DNA from: Anaerolineae bacterium
GTDB lineage: Bacteria > Chloroflexota > Anaerolineae > Anaerolineales > Anaerolineaceae
Assembly (NCBI GenBank): GCA_013178185.1
Contig: JABLXC010000007.1
Location: 1-64,000 of the forward strand
Direction of reading: 5' to 3'
DNA: 64,000 nt
Shown: piece by piece, positions 45,264 through 55,156 of the stretch
How positions within the stretch are numbered: the first letter of the stretch is position 1
Layout: each line of letters begins with the position of its first letter
The notes under the pieces: model-generated
Database searches by the model: none
Told to the model about the DNA's origin: nothing
Seen by the model: the letters and a program-made list of their open reading frames with translations, nothing else
Position numbers and translations under genes: made by a program

Positions 45264-47945
45264 TCAATCAAATTTTGCGATGGCTCGAACCATTTGGCTG
45301 AGAAGAGCTTGCTCCTCTTCATCGGTTTTTATTTGCCCATCCAGGCGCGCTGCTCGCAGTGTGGCAAGAATGCGGCTGTAAATAGGACCAGGCGTGACGC
45401 CTATGGCTTTGAGCACTTTGCCGTCCGTGATAATCTGAATATATTGCCAATCGGTTAGATATTTCTCGATCAGATGTTTCACTTCAGGCGAAGTACCCTG
45501 GCAATAGATTGCATACAAAGCCGGACGCGGCGTGCTTTCCAGGCGTTCTACAAGCTGACTGACGGGCGCTGATACGAGGGCAGGCAATTCTGCCAGAAGT
45601 TGCTGGCCTGTCTTCAGGGCGTTTTGTATGGCGGCAGGTAAGCGCAATTTTTCGGCAACAGCCTGGCTTTCCTCTATGAGTAAAGGCATCAGCCAAACGA
45701 GGTAAGCCAGCGCTCTCCGGATAGGGAAATGGCCGAAGCTTTCAGGTAGACGCCAACGCTGGTCGAGAGGGTCATGCAATACCCGTAAGAGCGGCGCGGC
45801 TTGTTCTTCCTTCCAATCCAACGCGGGGTGAATGGCGTTTAGTAGATCTAATTCTTTCAATCTGGCAAACATGCGCTCTGGTTTTTCTTCTGCCAGGATC
45901 AGGTCGAACTCGTGTCGCAACCTGGAACCGGAAAGCTGGCGTAAAAGCGTGTGCGCTTCGGTGATTAACTGTAGGGTGCGGTGTTCGATGCTGAAATTAA
46001 ATCTTTGTTCGAATCGTACTGCTCGAAGCATCCGCGTGGGATCGTCAACGAAAGAGAGCGAATGAAGCACTCGGACGAGTTTCTTTTGCAGGTCATGTAA
46101 TCCGCCGTAGTAATCGTACAACTCGCCAAAATGCCTGCCATCTAGCCTGAGGGCAAGCGTGTTGATTGTAAAATCCCGCCGGTGCAAATCCAGCTTGATG
46201 CTGCCGTGTTCCACGGTTGGCAGGGCTGTTGGGTACTCATAAAACTCGGTTCGAGCGCTGATAAGATCAAGGCTTTCCGGGAAGTCAAGGGGGGCCGGCA
46301 GATTTTGGTTTAACAATTTTTGGGCGATCGTGGCGCGCGCTTCCTGGATCTGCCATTTAGCGGTTCCAAATCTTTTGTGAGCGATCACCCTTCCACCAAA
46401 CTGGTGCGCGAGGGAGCGCGCCAGGCTTATGGCATCTCCTTCGATGACGATGTCAAAATCCAGTCCGGGACGATCCAGCAATAGGTCTCTGACAAAACCA
46501 CCCACGATATAGGCTGGCGCTCGCAAGGTGTGGGCGGTTTCGGAGATTACTCTTAATAACGCCAACCGTCCCGGCGGAAGGGTTTCTTCCAGTTGTTTTG
46601 CAAAATTTTCCCGGCCGCTGACCAGAGTATTATTGCCAGCCTGGATTTTTAGCAGGTCCGTGCGCGTGACGATTCCGATCACCTCGCCACTTTCCGGCGA
46701 TACTACCGGAATCTGCCCCCAGCCGCTTTGGATCATCACCTGCTGTAAATGGTCTAAAGAGTCCCCTGGATACACCTTGATCTCATTGGCTTCCATAAGG
46801 CTGCCTGCCGGGAGGTTGAGTTTGTGCGCCAGGGCGCGATCAACCGCCCGACGTGTCAGCAATCCAATGACTCGCCCTTCTTTTACAACCGGATATCCCT
46901 CGTAACCGTATCGCTGCATCAGATGAGCAGCTTCTTTAGCGGACATATCCGGGGAAATCATTAAGGGATGGCGTGACATGATCTGCCCGACTGTAATCGG
47001 GGGGCGGATGAAATCGGGCAGGATTTCTAACAACTCCTGGTAGACCTTATTGAGCGCATCCAGTTTCGTTGAACCCTCATCAGGGTGCACAAGGGCGGCT
47101 GCGGCGCGGGCATGTCCGCCGCCGCCAAAATAGGCGGCGATGGCAGATACATCCACCTGATCGGTGGTGGCGCGCGCCACCAAACGAATACCTTCGGCTG
47201 TGGTAACCAGAACAAACAAGGCGTCTGGATCGAACAAGTCTCGCATCTTGTGCGCAATGCTGGAAATTTCTTCGGTTAAATTTTCTGCGGTTGCTTTGGC
47301 AAGAACAACTTTTTGCCCATGGATTTTATGCAGCTCCATCTGATTCAAAAGTTGTTCATAGACTTCTCGTTGGCCATTGGTGAGCGGCGGATTGAGATAA
47401 TCCATCGCAATCCGCAAGGAGGCCCCTTCTTCCAGAAGGTACGCAGCAGCGCGCATATCCCGCGCCGTTGTGCTGTTGTAGGTTAACGAGCCGGTATCTT
47501 CATAGATACCCAGGAGCAGGAGGGTTGCCTGCAAGGATGAAAGTGGTTTTTTAATTTCATGTAATCGCTCGACAAATATTGTCGTACAGGCCCCTAAAGA
47601 TTCAATATTCACAATTTTCCATTGATCTGGAAGATCAAGCCGCCGCGGGTGGTGATCAATAACCCGCACCTGTGTTTTCTCACTGGCGCCTTTCACGGTG
47701 ATGTAGGATTGTGTATCGACCAACGTGACCATTTCTACTTCTTCTGGCGGGAGATCGCGTGGTTCAACAAAGGGAAGTTCGCTTCCATAAAAGGAAATAA
47801 ACGCCTGGCAATTCCTATTCATCCGTCGCGGCAACACCGGAAAAATTTCCTCGTCCAAAAGCCAGACGCCCAGCAGAGAAGCCAGTGCATCAAAATCAGC
47901 CTGTTCGTGAGTCAATGCGATATGCATGAATCTATTGTAATGCAA
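45264..47945 (-). CDS. DHH phosphoesterase - CBS pair - tRNA nucleotidyltransferase fusion
   Basis: The 893-residue protein has three parts. Residues about 7-310 form a DHH/DHHA1 phosphoesterase (THEQADFDALAS, VIDHHPRR, FGGGGHARAAAA). About 320-440 hold two CBS domains (VGQIMSRHPLMISPDMSAKEAAHLM and a second copy). From about 460 a class II poly(A)-polymerase/CCA-enzyme head follows (YIVGGFVRDLLLDRPGLDFDIVIEGDA, DPTRMLRAVRFEQRF), with a C-terminal helical domain. This architecture is known from Aquifex and other deep bacteria, where it often adds A to tRNA 3' ends. CBS domains suggest adenine-nucleotide control. ATG 47927 is an alternative start. Confidence 0.92.
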   Translation of the reverse strand: MHYNRFMHIALTHEQADFDALASLLGVWLLDEEIFPVLPRRMNRNCQAFISFYGSELPFVEPRDLPPEEVEMVTLVDTQSYITVKGASEKTQVRVIDHHPRRLDLPDQWKIVNIESLGACTTIFVERLHEIKKPLSSLQATLLLLGIYEDTGSLTYNSTTARDMRAAAYLLEEGASLRIAMDYLNPPLTNGQREVYEQLLNQMELHKIHGQKVVLAKATAENLTEEISSIAHKMRDLFDPDALFVLVTTAEGIRLVARATTDQVDVSAIAAYFGGGGHARAAAALVHPDEGSTKLDALNKVYQELLEILPDFIRPPITVGQIMSRHPLMISPDMSAKEAAHLMQRYGYEGYPVVKEGRVIGLLTRRAVDRALAHKLNLPAGSLMEANEIKVYPGDSLDHLQQVMIQSGWGQIPVVSPESGEVIGIVTRTDLLKIQAGNNTLVSGRENFAKQLEETLPPGRLALLRVISETAHTLRAPAYIVGGFVRDLLLDRPGLDFDIVIEGDAISLARSLAHQFGGRVIAHKRFGTAKWQIQEARATIAQKLLNQNLPAPLDFPESLDLISARTEFYEYPTALPTVEHGSIKLDLHRRDFTINTLALRLDGRHFGELYDYYGGLHDLQKKLVRVLHSLSFVDDPTRMLRAVRFEQRFNFSIEHRTLQLITEAHTLLRQLSGSRLRHEFDLILAEEKPERMFARLKELDLLNAIHPALDWKEEQAAPLLRVLHDPLDQRWRLPESFGHFPIRRALAYLVWLMPLLIEESQAVAEKLRLPAAIQNALKTGQQLLAELPALVSAPVSQLVERLESTPRPALYAIYCQGTSPEVKHLIEKYLTDWQYIQIITDGKVLKAIGVTPGPIYSRILATLRAARLDGQIKTDEEEQALLSQMVRAIAKFD

Positions 47946-47963
47946 AAATGAAGGGATTGTTGG

Positions 47964-48464
47964 CTAGGACAGCTCTCTGAACGTAAGCCTGTTTGCAGCC
48001 AGGTCCAGCAACGCAAAAGAGCGAGATTCGCGTTTCAAACCGCCAAGCGCTCCGGGATTGATCACCAAGCAATCGCCGATTCTCTCTTGGCGCCTGCTAT
48101 GGGTGTGACCATGAAAAATGTATTTGAACTGGCCGCTTCTGACCAGGCTTTCCACTTTTCCCAAAATATGGCTATGGGTGGCCCCAAATTTGATTCCGTC
48201 TAATTCCCCTTCGTAGACAGGACCTGAAAAGTTGCCCGGATTCATTTTTTGGAGGATGTTTCGGATTTCGCCTGAAAGCCGGTCGCCATTTCCGGTCGTG
48301 TGAATTACCCTAAAACCGTAAAAATGCCATGCCGTATCTGGATTGGTGAGGTCGCCACAGTGAATGATGGTTTGAACATTTTCCTGGCGGAGAATGTCAA
48401 GCGCCAGGTTCAAATTTGCAAGGTTATCATGGGTATCCGAGAGAACAGCGATGGTCGAGGACAT
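47964..48464 (-). CDS. YfcE/MJ0936-type metallophosphoesterase
   Basis: The 166-residue enzyme has the calcineurin-like metal motifs in order: SDTHDN (about 9-14), HCGDLT, TGNGD, ATHSH and FHGHTHSRR, ending in INPGALGG. Small proteins of this family hydrolyse phosphodiesters in vitro; the natural substrate is usually unknown. It lies between the CCA fusion and the SpoT-like gene on the same strand with gaps of 18 and 5 bases. Confidence 0.9.
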   Translation of the reverse strand: MSSTIAVLSDTHDNLANLNLALDILRQENVQTIIHCGDLTNPDTAWHFYGFRVIHTTGNGDRLSGEIRNILQKMNPGNFSGPVYEGELDGIKFGATHSHILGKVESLVRSGQFKYIFHGHTHSRRQERIGDCLVINPGALGGLKRESRSFALLDLAANRLTFRELS

Positions 48465-48469
48465 GTTGT

Positions 48470-50332
48470 TTAGACGAGTTCTAGAACCTCAAATTGAATA
48501 CCACAAGACTCGTAGGCCTTTTTGAGCTTTGCCTGTTTTTCGGCATTAAGGTTCTTAATGACCAGGCGGATGTTAAACCCGCCATCGGGAGGGGTATCAT
48601 TAACGGATCTTACTATATTTCCCCCAACCTCGGAGACTAGCCCGGCCAGTTGCGCCAGGACGCCAGGACGGTTTGCCTTCGAATCGCCGCGTAACAGCAC
48701 GGTTGTCCAGTTTAGCATTTCTTTCGAAATGCCCAGTTGGGTTAGCGCCCGATCTACTTCTGCTAATTGAATGGCGCCTCCACCGATGGCCGCAAAGAGA
48801 TCGTCCAGATTGGCGCTGCCTAACTGTTCCATCAGGTTATCGAATTTATCCTGTTCCAGGACGCGTACATCTTCCAATGCCAGAATGCCCTTGTTAGAGA
48901 GGAGCGGTTTGATTTGCTCGCGGCCCAAGTCCGCTGCCTTTTTAAGGGACTCGGTCGCGAGGACAACGCGCAGCAGTCGTGCGGTTGTATCATTAGCAAA
49001 GTTCAACCATTCTTGAGTGGGCGTTAATCGGCTGCCGCTGGTGACTACTTCAACAATGTCGCCGGGTTTTACTTTGTCGGAGAGCCGGGCGAGCTGGTCG
49101 TTTACTTTTACGGCGCTGATTTTATCCAAAAGAAACTCTTGTTGAATGGAGGCCACCGCGTCCAAAACGCTGGAACCTTCTGGTAGAAAGCGAGCGCCGC
49201 CGGTTGGCGTTAAGATCTCAATTGGCCTGTAGTAACTGATGTCTTTTTTGTTGTTTATTGCGTAAACCACTCCCCAAAGGTTTTCGCCTTCCATCTCCTC
49301 CGTTGCGATGGCAACCTCAACAGCGCCGTAATCTGGTAACCATGTGGTGACCTGGAGAGCGCGATAACCATTTTGGGGGCAAGCGATGTAATCATCAAAA
49401 CGATCTTGATCCAGGTAGTTCCCAAAGTAGCGATTGACATCTGCCAGCAGCAGATAACAATCCCGCTCATTTTTACTGTGAACCACCATGCGAAAACTAA
49501 TCAAATCGTTGAGCGCCGAGAAGTCGCTGATGGAAGCTTTTCTGGCACGCGCCAGCCGGCGCAATTTTTGCCAGGCTTGCCAGTACCCGTTTACAGTAAT
49601 TCTTATCTCGCCGGGGATACCTGCCTTGTCCATCACCTGGGCAAGTTGTTCCATCATCGGGTTGATAAAAGCGGGATCCATGCGCGGGTCCTGATCGATT
49701 TTTTCTCTTATAAACTGATACGTATCGGGCTCGGCGTGAGGGAAAGCGGTGTCTTCTAGCCAGCAGCGCCAGCGGTAACAGTTTAGAATACCAGCAAGCT
49801 TGCCGTAGGCGCGAATCGCTTCGGTTGCTTTCTGTACTCTTTTGCTCTTTGGCATGTACTGAAGGGTCAGGATGTTATGGCTTTTGTCAGCCAATTTGAC
49901 CAGGAAGACGGCCGGGTCTCGGAACATGGCGATCTTGCGCAGGGTTTCCAATTCGCGCGAGCGCCCGTCGCGGGGGTTGCTCAACTTGGTGACCCCATCA
50001 ACGATGTGTGCGACTTCTTCTCCAAGCGTTCCAGGGAAACGTTCTTTGATCTCCTGCAACGAACCGCCCTTATCCTCAACGGCGTCGTGTAGCAGCGCCG
50101 CAATGGTCCAGGCTTCATTGCCCACCAGTCGATCTATAAACGCCGCGACCCAACCGCAGTGGGTTTCAAAGTAGGGTTCGCCGCTTAACCGTTTTTGCCC
50201 GGCGTGCAGTTGCTTACCCCACTGGTATGCTTCAGCCATTGCTTTGGTTCTGGGAACGAATTCCCCTGGGGAAAATTCGTTTCCCAGGTCAGGACGAATA
50301 TTATGGACAGTTTCGATTTTAACCATAGCCAT
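48470..50332 (-). CDS. RelA/SpoT homologue with intact HD hydrolase and degraded synthetase domain
   Basis: RelA/SpoT proteins make and destroy (p)ppGpp. About residues 30-185 form an HD hydrolase with its metal ligands (THCGW, LLHDAVEDKG, KLADKSHN). The synthetase part (about 225-365) keeps DLISFRMVV and NGYRAL but has lost residues of the nucleotide site: FDDYIACPQ for FKDYIAxPK, LQVTT for LHTT, EVAIAT for EVQIRT. TGS (about 370-435) and ACT (C-terminal 75 residues) follow. It is probably a (p)ppGpp hydrolase only. The frame is open to TTG 50389; no start has a good ribosome binding site, and I chose ATG 50332 (620 residues). Confidence 0.85.
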   Translation of the reverse strand: MAMVKIETVHNIRPDLGNEFSPGEFVPRTKAMAEAYQWGKQLHAGQKRLSGEPYFETHCGWVAAFIDRLVGNEAWTIAALLHDAVEDKGGSLQEIKERFPGTLGEEVAHIVDGVTKLSNPRDGRSRELETLRKIAMFRDPAVFLVKLADKSHNILTLQYMPKSKRVQKATEAIRAYGKLAGILNCYRWRCWLEDTAFPHAEPDTYQFIREKIDQDPRMDPAFINPMMEQLAQVMDKAGIPGEIRITVNGYWQAWQKLRRLARARKASISDFSALNDLISFRMVVHSKNERDCYLLLADVNRYFGNYLDQDRFDDYIACPQNGYRALQVTTWLPDYGAVEVAIATEEMEGENLWGVVYAINNKKDISYYRPIEILTPTGGARFLPEGSSVLDAVASIQQEFLLDKISAVKVNDQLARLSDKVKPGDIVEVVTSGSRLTPTQEWLNFANDTTARLLRVVLATESLKKAADLGREQIKPLLSNKGILALEDVRVLEQDKFDNLMEQLGSANLDDLFAAIGGGAIQLAEVDRALTQLGISKEMLNWTTVLLRGDSKANRPGVLAQLAGLVSEVGGNIVRSVNDTPPDGGFNIRLVIKNLNAEKQAKLKKAYESCGIQFEVLELV

Positions 50333-50412
50333 CGGTTTCACAACCCACAGACGAAAGGTAAGCATTAATTTTACTTTATTTTGTTTCAAAAATAGTTAGA
50401 ACAACAAGTAGG

Positions 50413-50442
50413 TTGACGCAAGACCTTTTGTTGGTTTATACT
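50413..50442 (+). promoter_or_regulatory. Promoter in front of the decayed ROK gene
   Basis: TTGACG (50413-50418), an 18-base spacer and TATACT (50437-50442) resemble a sigma-70 promoter. It may now drive xylA and xylB through the pseudogene. Confidence 0.55.
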
Positions 50443-50452
50443 CTCAATTAGT

Positions 50453-51698
50453 TTGTTGAGGCGGCAAAAAAATTATACAATTATGGCCAGCCAGATCTCT
50501 GGTCAGGAATTTGTAAGGAGGATCAATACCTCTATTGTTCTGGATTGCATCCGGAATTTTGCGCCTCTCTCCCGCGCTGAGATTTCTGCCCGCGCAGGAT
50601 GTAACCGCTCAACGATCTCAAGTATTGTGGGAGATCTGATCGCGGCCGGTTTTGTTGTTGAAGCTGAATTAGAGGCAAGTAGCATTGGACGCCCTGATCT
50701 GCGCTTAACGCTCAAGCCACTGGGGGGCTGCGTGGTATCGCTGGATATTGGGGTTGATTTTCTCCCTGTTCTTTAACAGATTGCGCGGTGAGGAAACTTT
50801 TTCGGAAAAAGATACCTTCTTTTCTGGCTGAAAACCAGTTTTTTATTTTGGAATCTGCCCAACACTTAACAGCAGAAGCCCTTTCCCCCGGAAAAACCAT
50901 GGGCTACGCTCGATTGGGATTGGTGTGGGCGTCACAAGCCTGGTAGATGCTATTGAAGGCAAGTTGGTTTTTGCGCCAAATTTGGAGTGGCGTAATGCCC
51001 CCTATCCGGCTGTTCTTTCATTAAAGATTTCAACTGCCAGTGTTTATTAAGAATGAGGCCAACAGCGCTGATTTGGACGAGTGTCGTTTTGGCGCGGCAA
51101 AAGGGAAAATATTGTTTGTCTCAGCGCAGGTACTGGCCTGGGAGGGGAGATCATGGTTGGCGGGGAGCTTTTCCGAGGCACTTGTGGTTTTATAGGAGAG
51201 ATCAGACACATGACGATTGATCCAGAGGGCAATCTGTGCGGTGATGGCAAACGGGGCTGCTGGGAGACTTATGTTAGCCTGCAGGCCGTGCTGAGGCATG
51301 TGCGCGAACTTTTGCCAGAGGCTTCGAGCGGTAAATTGCGCGATCGATCGCGGGAAGGAAGTATTTCATTAACCTTTGATGAGGTGGTTTTGCCTGGGAG
51401 CGCGGGCGACCCTGCGGCGCTTCGAGTTATGCAAGAGGAAGGTGAGAACCTGGCAATAGGGATTGGCAATCTCATCAACATTTTCGACCCCGAGCTGGAG
51501 GTCCTGGGGAGAGCGCCAAACCTTGCCAGTATGTTCCTTATTCCGATCATCGAATCAGAATTGAAACCGTTCGTTCTTGAGCCGCCAGCGCAGTTTGTCC
51601 TAATTGTCTCTTCTGCTCATGGCGCAGATACTTGCTTGATGGGTGGAATTGCCTATATGCTGGATGATTTCTTTTCAGCTTCGTTTCTTCAAAAATAA
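50453..51698 (+). pseudogene. Frameshifted ROK-family (XylR/NagC-like) sugar regulator
   Basis: Pieces of one ROK protein lie in order but in changing frames. The first holds a winged-helix N-terminus (RRINTSIVLDCIRNF, SRAEISARAGCNRSTISSIV; ATG 50483 or TTG 50453) up to a stop at 50774. Then come LRGEETFSEKDTFFSG, LAENQFFILESAQ, GIGVGVTSLVDAIEGKLVFAPNLEWR, LPVFIKNEANSADLDECRFG, and the sugar-binding half from about 51102 to 51698 (LSAGTGLGGEI, GKRGCWETYVS). Five frame changes occur in about 330 bases. ROK regulators of this type often control xylose genes, and xylA follows 26 bases later. Confidence 0.85.
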
Positions 51699-51724
51699 CA
51701 TTATTTAGGTAAAAGGAGAATGTC

Positions 51725-52894
51725 ATGTCTGATCTTTACACGCCAAAGCCTGAGCATAAATTTACTTTCGGATTATGGACGGTGGGTAGCGTTGGGGCTG
51801 ACCCATTTGGGCAGCCAGTACGCCCCTCGCTTACGCCCGTTCAGCTTGTTCACATTTTGGCTGAAGTAGGCGCTTATGGGGTTAACTTCCATGATAATGA
51901 CCTTGTGCCAATCGACGCCACCCCTTCTGAAAGAGATCAAACTGTACGGGATTTTAGGAAAGCATTGCAAGAGACCGGTCTGGTTGTGCCTATGGCGACG
52001 ACGAATCTCTTTTCAGATCCGATTTTTAAAGATGGGGCCTTTACTTCGAATGACGCCAGGGTACGATTGTACGCTTTGCAAAAAGTGATGCGCGGTATGG
52101 ACCTTGGCGCAGAATTGGGAGCCAAAGTTTATGTATTTTGGGGCGGCCGTGAAGGGGTCGAATCGGACTCCACAAAAAACCCCGCAGACGGCATCAAACG
52201 AATGCGTGAGGCGCTGGATTATCTTTGTGAATATAACTTAGACCAGGGTTATGGTTATCGCTTTGCACTCGAAGCCAAGCCCAACGAGCCCCGCGGAGAT
52301 ATTTATCTCCCCACCACTGGCGCGATGCTGGGTTTCATTGCTACGCTGGCTCATCCAGATATGGTCGGTGTCAATCCTGAAATGGCGCATGAACACATGG
52401 CCGGTTTGAATTTTCTTCATGCAGTTGCACAGGCCTGGGAAGCAGGAAAACTGTTTCATATCGATCTGAACGATCAGAACTATGTGCGTTTCGACCAGGA
52501 CTGGCGTTTTGGAACCCAAAACTGGAAGCAGGCTTTCTTCCTGGTAAAGTTTTTAGAAGATGTAGGTTATGATGGCAGCCGTCATTTTGATGCCCATGCC
52601 TTTAGAACCGAGGACTTAGAAGGCGTTAAGGACTTTGCAGCCGGTTGTATGAGGACATACCTGATCTTTAAGGAAAAGGCGCGCCAGTTCAACCAGGATC
52701 AAGAGATCCAATCGCTCCTTAAAGAAATCCAGGCGGAGAACACAGCCCTAGGTGATCTTCAGGGCCCGTACACCCGTGAAAAAGCCGCCGCTTTGAAAGC
52801 CTTTGTGTTTGATCGAAAGGAGATTGCCAGCAAGGGGTTGCAGTATGAGCGCCTTGATCAATGGGTAACCGATCTGCTAATGGGGTTGCGTTAG
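51725..52894 (+). CDS. xylA: Xylose isomerase, short (class I) type
   Basis: XylA converts D-xylose to D-xylulose and also glucose to fructose. The 389 residues match the Streptomyces-type enzyme rather than the roughly 440-residue form. Catalytic His is in NFHDND (about residue 54), metal-binding Glu and Lys in [11 protein letters not shown] (about 183), with further ligands in [20 protein letters not shown] and [11 protein letters not shown]. An AAGGAGA site precedes ATG 51725. It is followed by xylB after 53 bases. Confidence 0.97.
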   Translation: MSDLYTPKPEHKFTFGLWTVGSVGADPFGQPVRPSLTPVQLVHILAEVGAYGVNFHDNDLVPIDATPSERDQTVRDFRKALQETGLVVPMATTNLFSDPIFKDGAFTSNDARVRLYALQKVMRGMDLGAELGAKVYVFWGGREGVESDSTKNPADGIKRMREALDYLCEYNLDQGYGYRFALEAKPNEPRGDIYLPTTGAMLGFIATLAHPDMVGVNPEMAHEHMAGLNFLHAVAQAWEAGKLFHIDLNDQNYVRFDQDWRFGTQNWKQAFFLVKFLEDVGYDGSRHFDAHAFRTEDLEGVKDFAAGCMRTYLIFKEKARQFNQDQEIQSLLKEIQAENTALGDLQGPYTREKAAALKAFVFDRKEIASKGLQYERLDQWVTDLLMGLR

Positions 52895-52947
52895 ATCTTG
52901 CTGTCCAGAACCGGACCGCTGGTTTTCGATAAATTTTCCTCATCCGG

Positions 52948-54456
52948 ATGTGCGAAATGACGCCTAATTATTTGCTTGGAATCGATGTGTCTACGACCGG
53001 TTCAAAACTGCTCCTGGTTGATGCTTCTGGTCTGGTGGTGGCAGTCGTAACCCAACCACATTCGATTGCGACGCCCAGACCGCTCTGGTCAGAACAGGAC
53101 CCTGGAGAGTGGTGGCAGGCTGTGAGGACGGGGATTCGTCAGGCTTTGAAGCAGGCCGGCATCTCGGGTAGCCAGGTGATCGGCGTTGGTTTAACAGGAC
53201 AGATGCATGGATTGACTCTGCTAGATAAGCGAGGGCAGGTGCTGCGGCCAGCCATCTTATGGAATGACCAGCGCACCGGCGCGGAATGCGATCAGATTCG
53301 TGAACGGGTTGGGGCGCGGCGGTTGATTGAAATCACCGGTAATGATGCCCTCACAGGGTTTACCGCGCCTAAAATTCTTTGGGTACGCAGCCACGAACCA
53401 GAAATTTATCGAAAAATTTGCCATATCTTGCTGCCCAAGGATTATATTCGTTATCGCTTGACCGGAGAGTTCGCGACGGATTGCGCCGACGCAGCCGGAA
53501 CTATTCTCTTAAACCTGAAAGAACGCATCTGGTCGGATGAAATCCTCCGAGCATTAGAGATCCCCCGCACCTGGCTTCCTACAGTGTATGAAGGGACACA
53601 AATCACAGGACGGATTAGCCGCCAGGCTGCAGAAGAAACCGGTCTGGCGGCTGGTACGCCGGTCGTTGGAGGTGGCGGTGACCAGGCGGCGCAGGCCGTT
53701 GGGGTAGGCGCCGTTCAGCCTGGTGTTGTAGCGCTCACTTTAGGGACTTCAGGGGTTGTGTTTGCCACGGTGGCCCAGCCTTTTATCGAACCTCAAGGAC
53801 GGCTGCATGCTTTTTGCCACGCTGTTCCTGGCCGCTGGCATTTGATGGGAGTGATGCTGTCTGCGGCAGGTAGTCTGCGCTGGTACCGAGATACTTTTTC
53901 ACCGGGTCAAAGTTTTGAGGAGCTGTTGCAACCTGCAGAACGTATACCTCCAGGCAGTGAAGGATTATTGTTTTTGCCCTATCTAACAGGGGAGCGAACA
54001 CCTTATCCAGACCCGATGGCGCGAGGCGCCTTTGTCGGTTTGACGGTGCGCCATACCAAAGCGCATTGCAGCCGCTCGGTGCTGGAGGGCGTCGCGTTTG
54101 GATTGCGAGATGGCTTCGAGTTAATCCGGTCGGCGGGTTTGGACACGGTCCAACAGGTGCGGGTTTCTGGAGGTGGCTCGAAAAGCCGCTTGTGGCAGCA
54201 GATTCTGGCTGATGTGCTGGCAACCGAGCTAGTCACGGTCAATACCACGGAAGGCGCTGCTTTTGGGGCGGCTATGTTGGCTGGCGTAGGAGCAGGAATG
54301 TGGCCGGATGTCGACGCTGCCTGCACTGAAATGATCTGTTTGACCGGTTCTGTAGCGCCTGATCCTGCAAGTGTGAGGTTATATGAACCCTATTACAACC
54401 TGTACCGCCGGCTCTATCCCTCTTTGGCTGATATTCAGCACGAGCTTAACTTCTGA
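52948..54456 (+). CDS. xylB: Xylulokinase
   Basis: XylB phosphorylates D-xylulose to xylulose 5-phosphate for the pentose phosphate pathway. The 502 residues show the FGGY-family fold: phosphate-1 motif GIDVSTTGSK at the start, GLTGQMHGL and ILWNDQRTG with the substrate contacts, GDQAAQAVGVG and the adenosine motif VSGGGSKSRLWQQILADVL (about residue 408). The start is ATG 52948 or in-frame ATG 52957. No xylose transporter is adjacent. Confidence 0.95.
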   Translation: MCEMTPNYLLGIDVSTTGSKLLLVDASGLVVAVVTQPHSIATPRPLWSEQDPGEWWQAVRTGIRQALKQAGISGSQVIGVGLTGQMHGLTLLDKRGQVLRPAILWNDQRTGAECDQIRERVGARRLIEITGNDALTGFTAPKILWVRSHEPEIYRKICHILLPKDYIRYRLTGEFATDCADAAGTILLNLKERIWSDEILRALEIPRTWLPTVYEGTQITGRISRQAAEETGLAAGTPVVGGGGDQAAQAVGVGAVQPGVVALTLGTSGVVFATVAQPFIEPQGRLHAFCHAVPGRWHLMGVMLSAAGSLRWYRDTFSPGQSFEELLQPAERIPPGSEGLLFLPYLTGERTPYPDPMARGAFVGLTVRHTKAHCSRSVLEGVAFGLRDGFELIRSAGLDTVQQVRVSGGGSKSRLWQQILADVLATELVTVNTTEGAAFGAAMLAGVGAGMWPDVDAACTEMICLTGSVAPDPASVRLYEPYYNLYRRLYPSLADIQHELNF

Positions 54457-54885
54457 TCCTGCTTCTGGAGAGTAATAGTGAGGGTTCTCTGGATCGAACC
54501 CCTGTAAGCCCGCCAGGTGATCGGCAAACAATTGGCCTGGTACAATGGTAATTAGAGGCGAAATCCATTCTGGAATGCCTGCCGGAATTTGTATGGAAGA
54601 CTGCGCCAGCTTGAGGGTTTCTTCTTGATCAGAGATTTGTAAAAAGTGAATAAGGAGGGCGTTGCCAGCGCAACGAGCAGCCCGTTCATCGAACCCAATC
54701 CATAATTCGTAGTATAGCGTCCTGCGTTGTCAGAGGCGCCTCTGGCAGCCAGGAATGCGTAGCGAGGCTTAATTTGTTGATCTCTTGAGCAATTTGGATC
54801 ACGGCGCCAAACTGGATGGATAGAAGAGCGGGAAGAACCTGGATTTGCTCCATGATTTCAGCGCGAAGACTTATCTCGCTGCATG
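54457..54885 (-). pseudogene. Remnant of an SIS-domain (GlmS-isomerase-like) sugar phosphate gene
   Basis: Reading the minus strand from about 54885, fragments of a SIS-domain protein appear in order: an N-terminal LRAEIMEQIQVLPALL; after a frame change RYAFLAARGASDNAGRYTT and LLVALATPSLFTFYK (54764 to about 54618); then in another frame the family's C-terminal block PGQLFADHLAGLQGFDPENP (around 54510-54540). The middle, roughly 200 residues in intact relatives, is missing. The rest of the spacer to 55086 is AT-rich and I see nothing in it. Confidence 0.7.
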
Positions 54886-55086
54886 CCTTATTTTATGAAG
54901 TTTGCCTTTGTTTTACCGTAACTCAAATTTATCTCGGCGATGCAAGAAAATTGAATAATCCAAATTAGAATCGAAACCATTCTTTACTTACCACGAACTG
55001 GCAGGGTGATTACATAACCCAAAAATTTCTCTCTAGTGGGTTGCAAACAATGGAATGCGAATGCCCTAACGAATCGGCCTCGTTGT

Positions 55087-55115
55087 TTGCCGGATTCTGT
55101 TGAAACGTATATAAT
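55087..55115 (+). promoter_or_regulatory. Promoter of the flippase gene
   Basis: TTGCCG at 55087-55092, a 17-base spacer and a perfect TATAAT at 55110-55115. The transcript would start near 55122, about 35 bases before ATG 55157. Confidence 0.7.
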
Positions 55116-55156
55116 CGAGTGAATATCTCAAGAATGATTGCGAGCTCGAACACTTC

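Noticed and set aside
54886-55086. A further gene or RNA between the SIS remnant and the flippase promoter
   Set aside because: AT-rich sequence with no frame, hairpin or tRNA-like fold that I could support.
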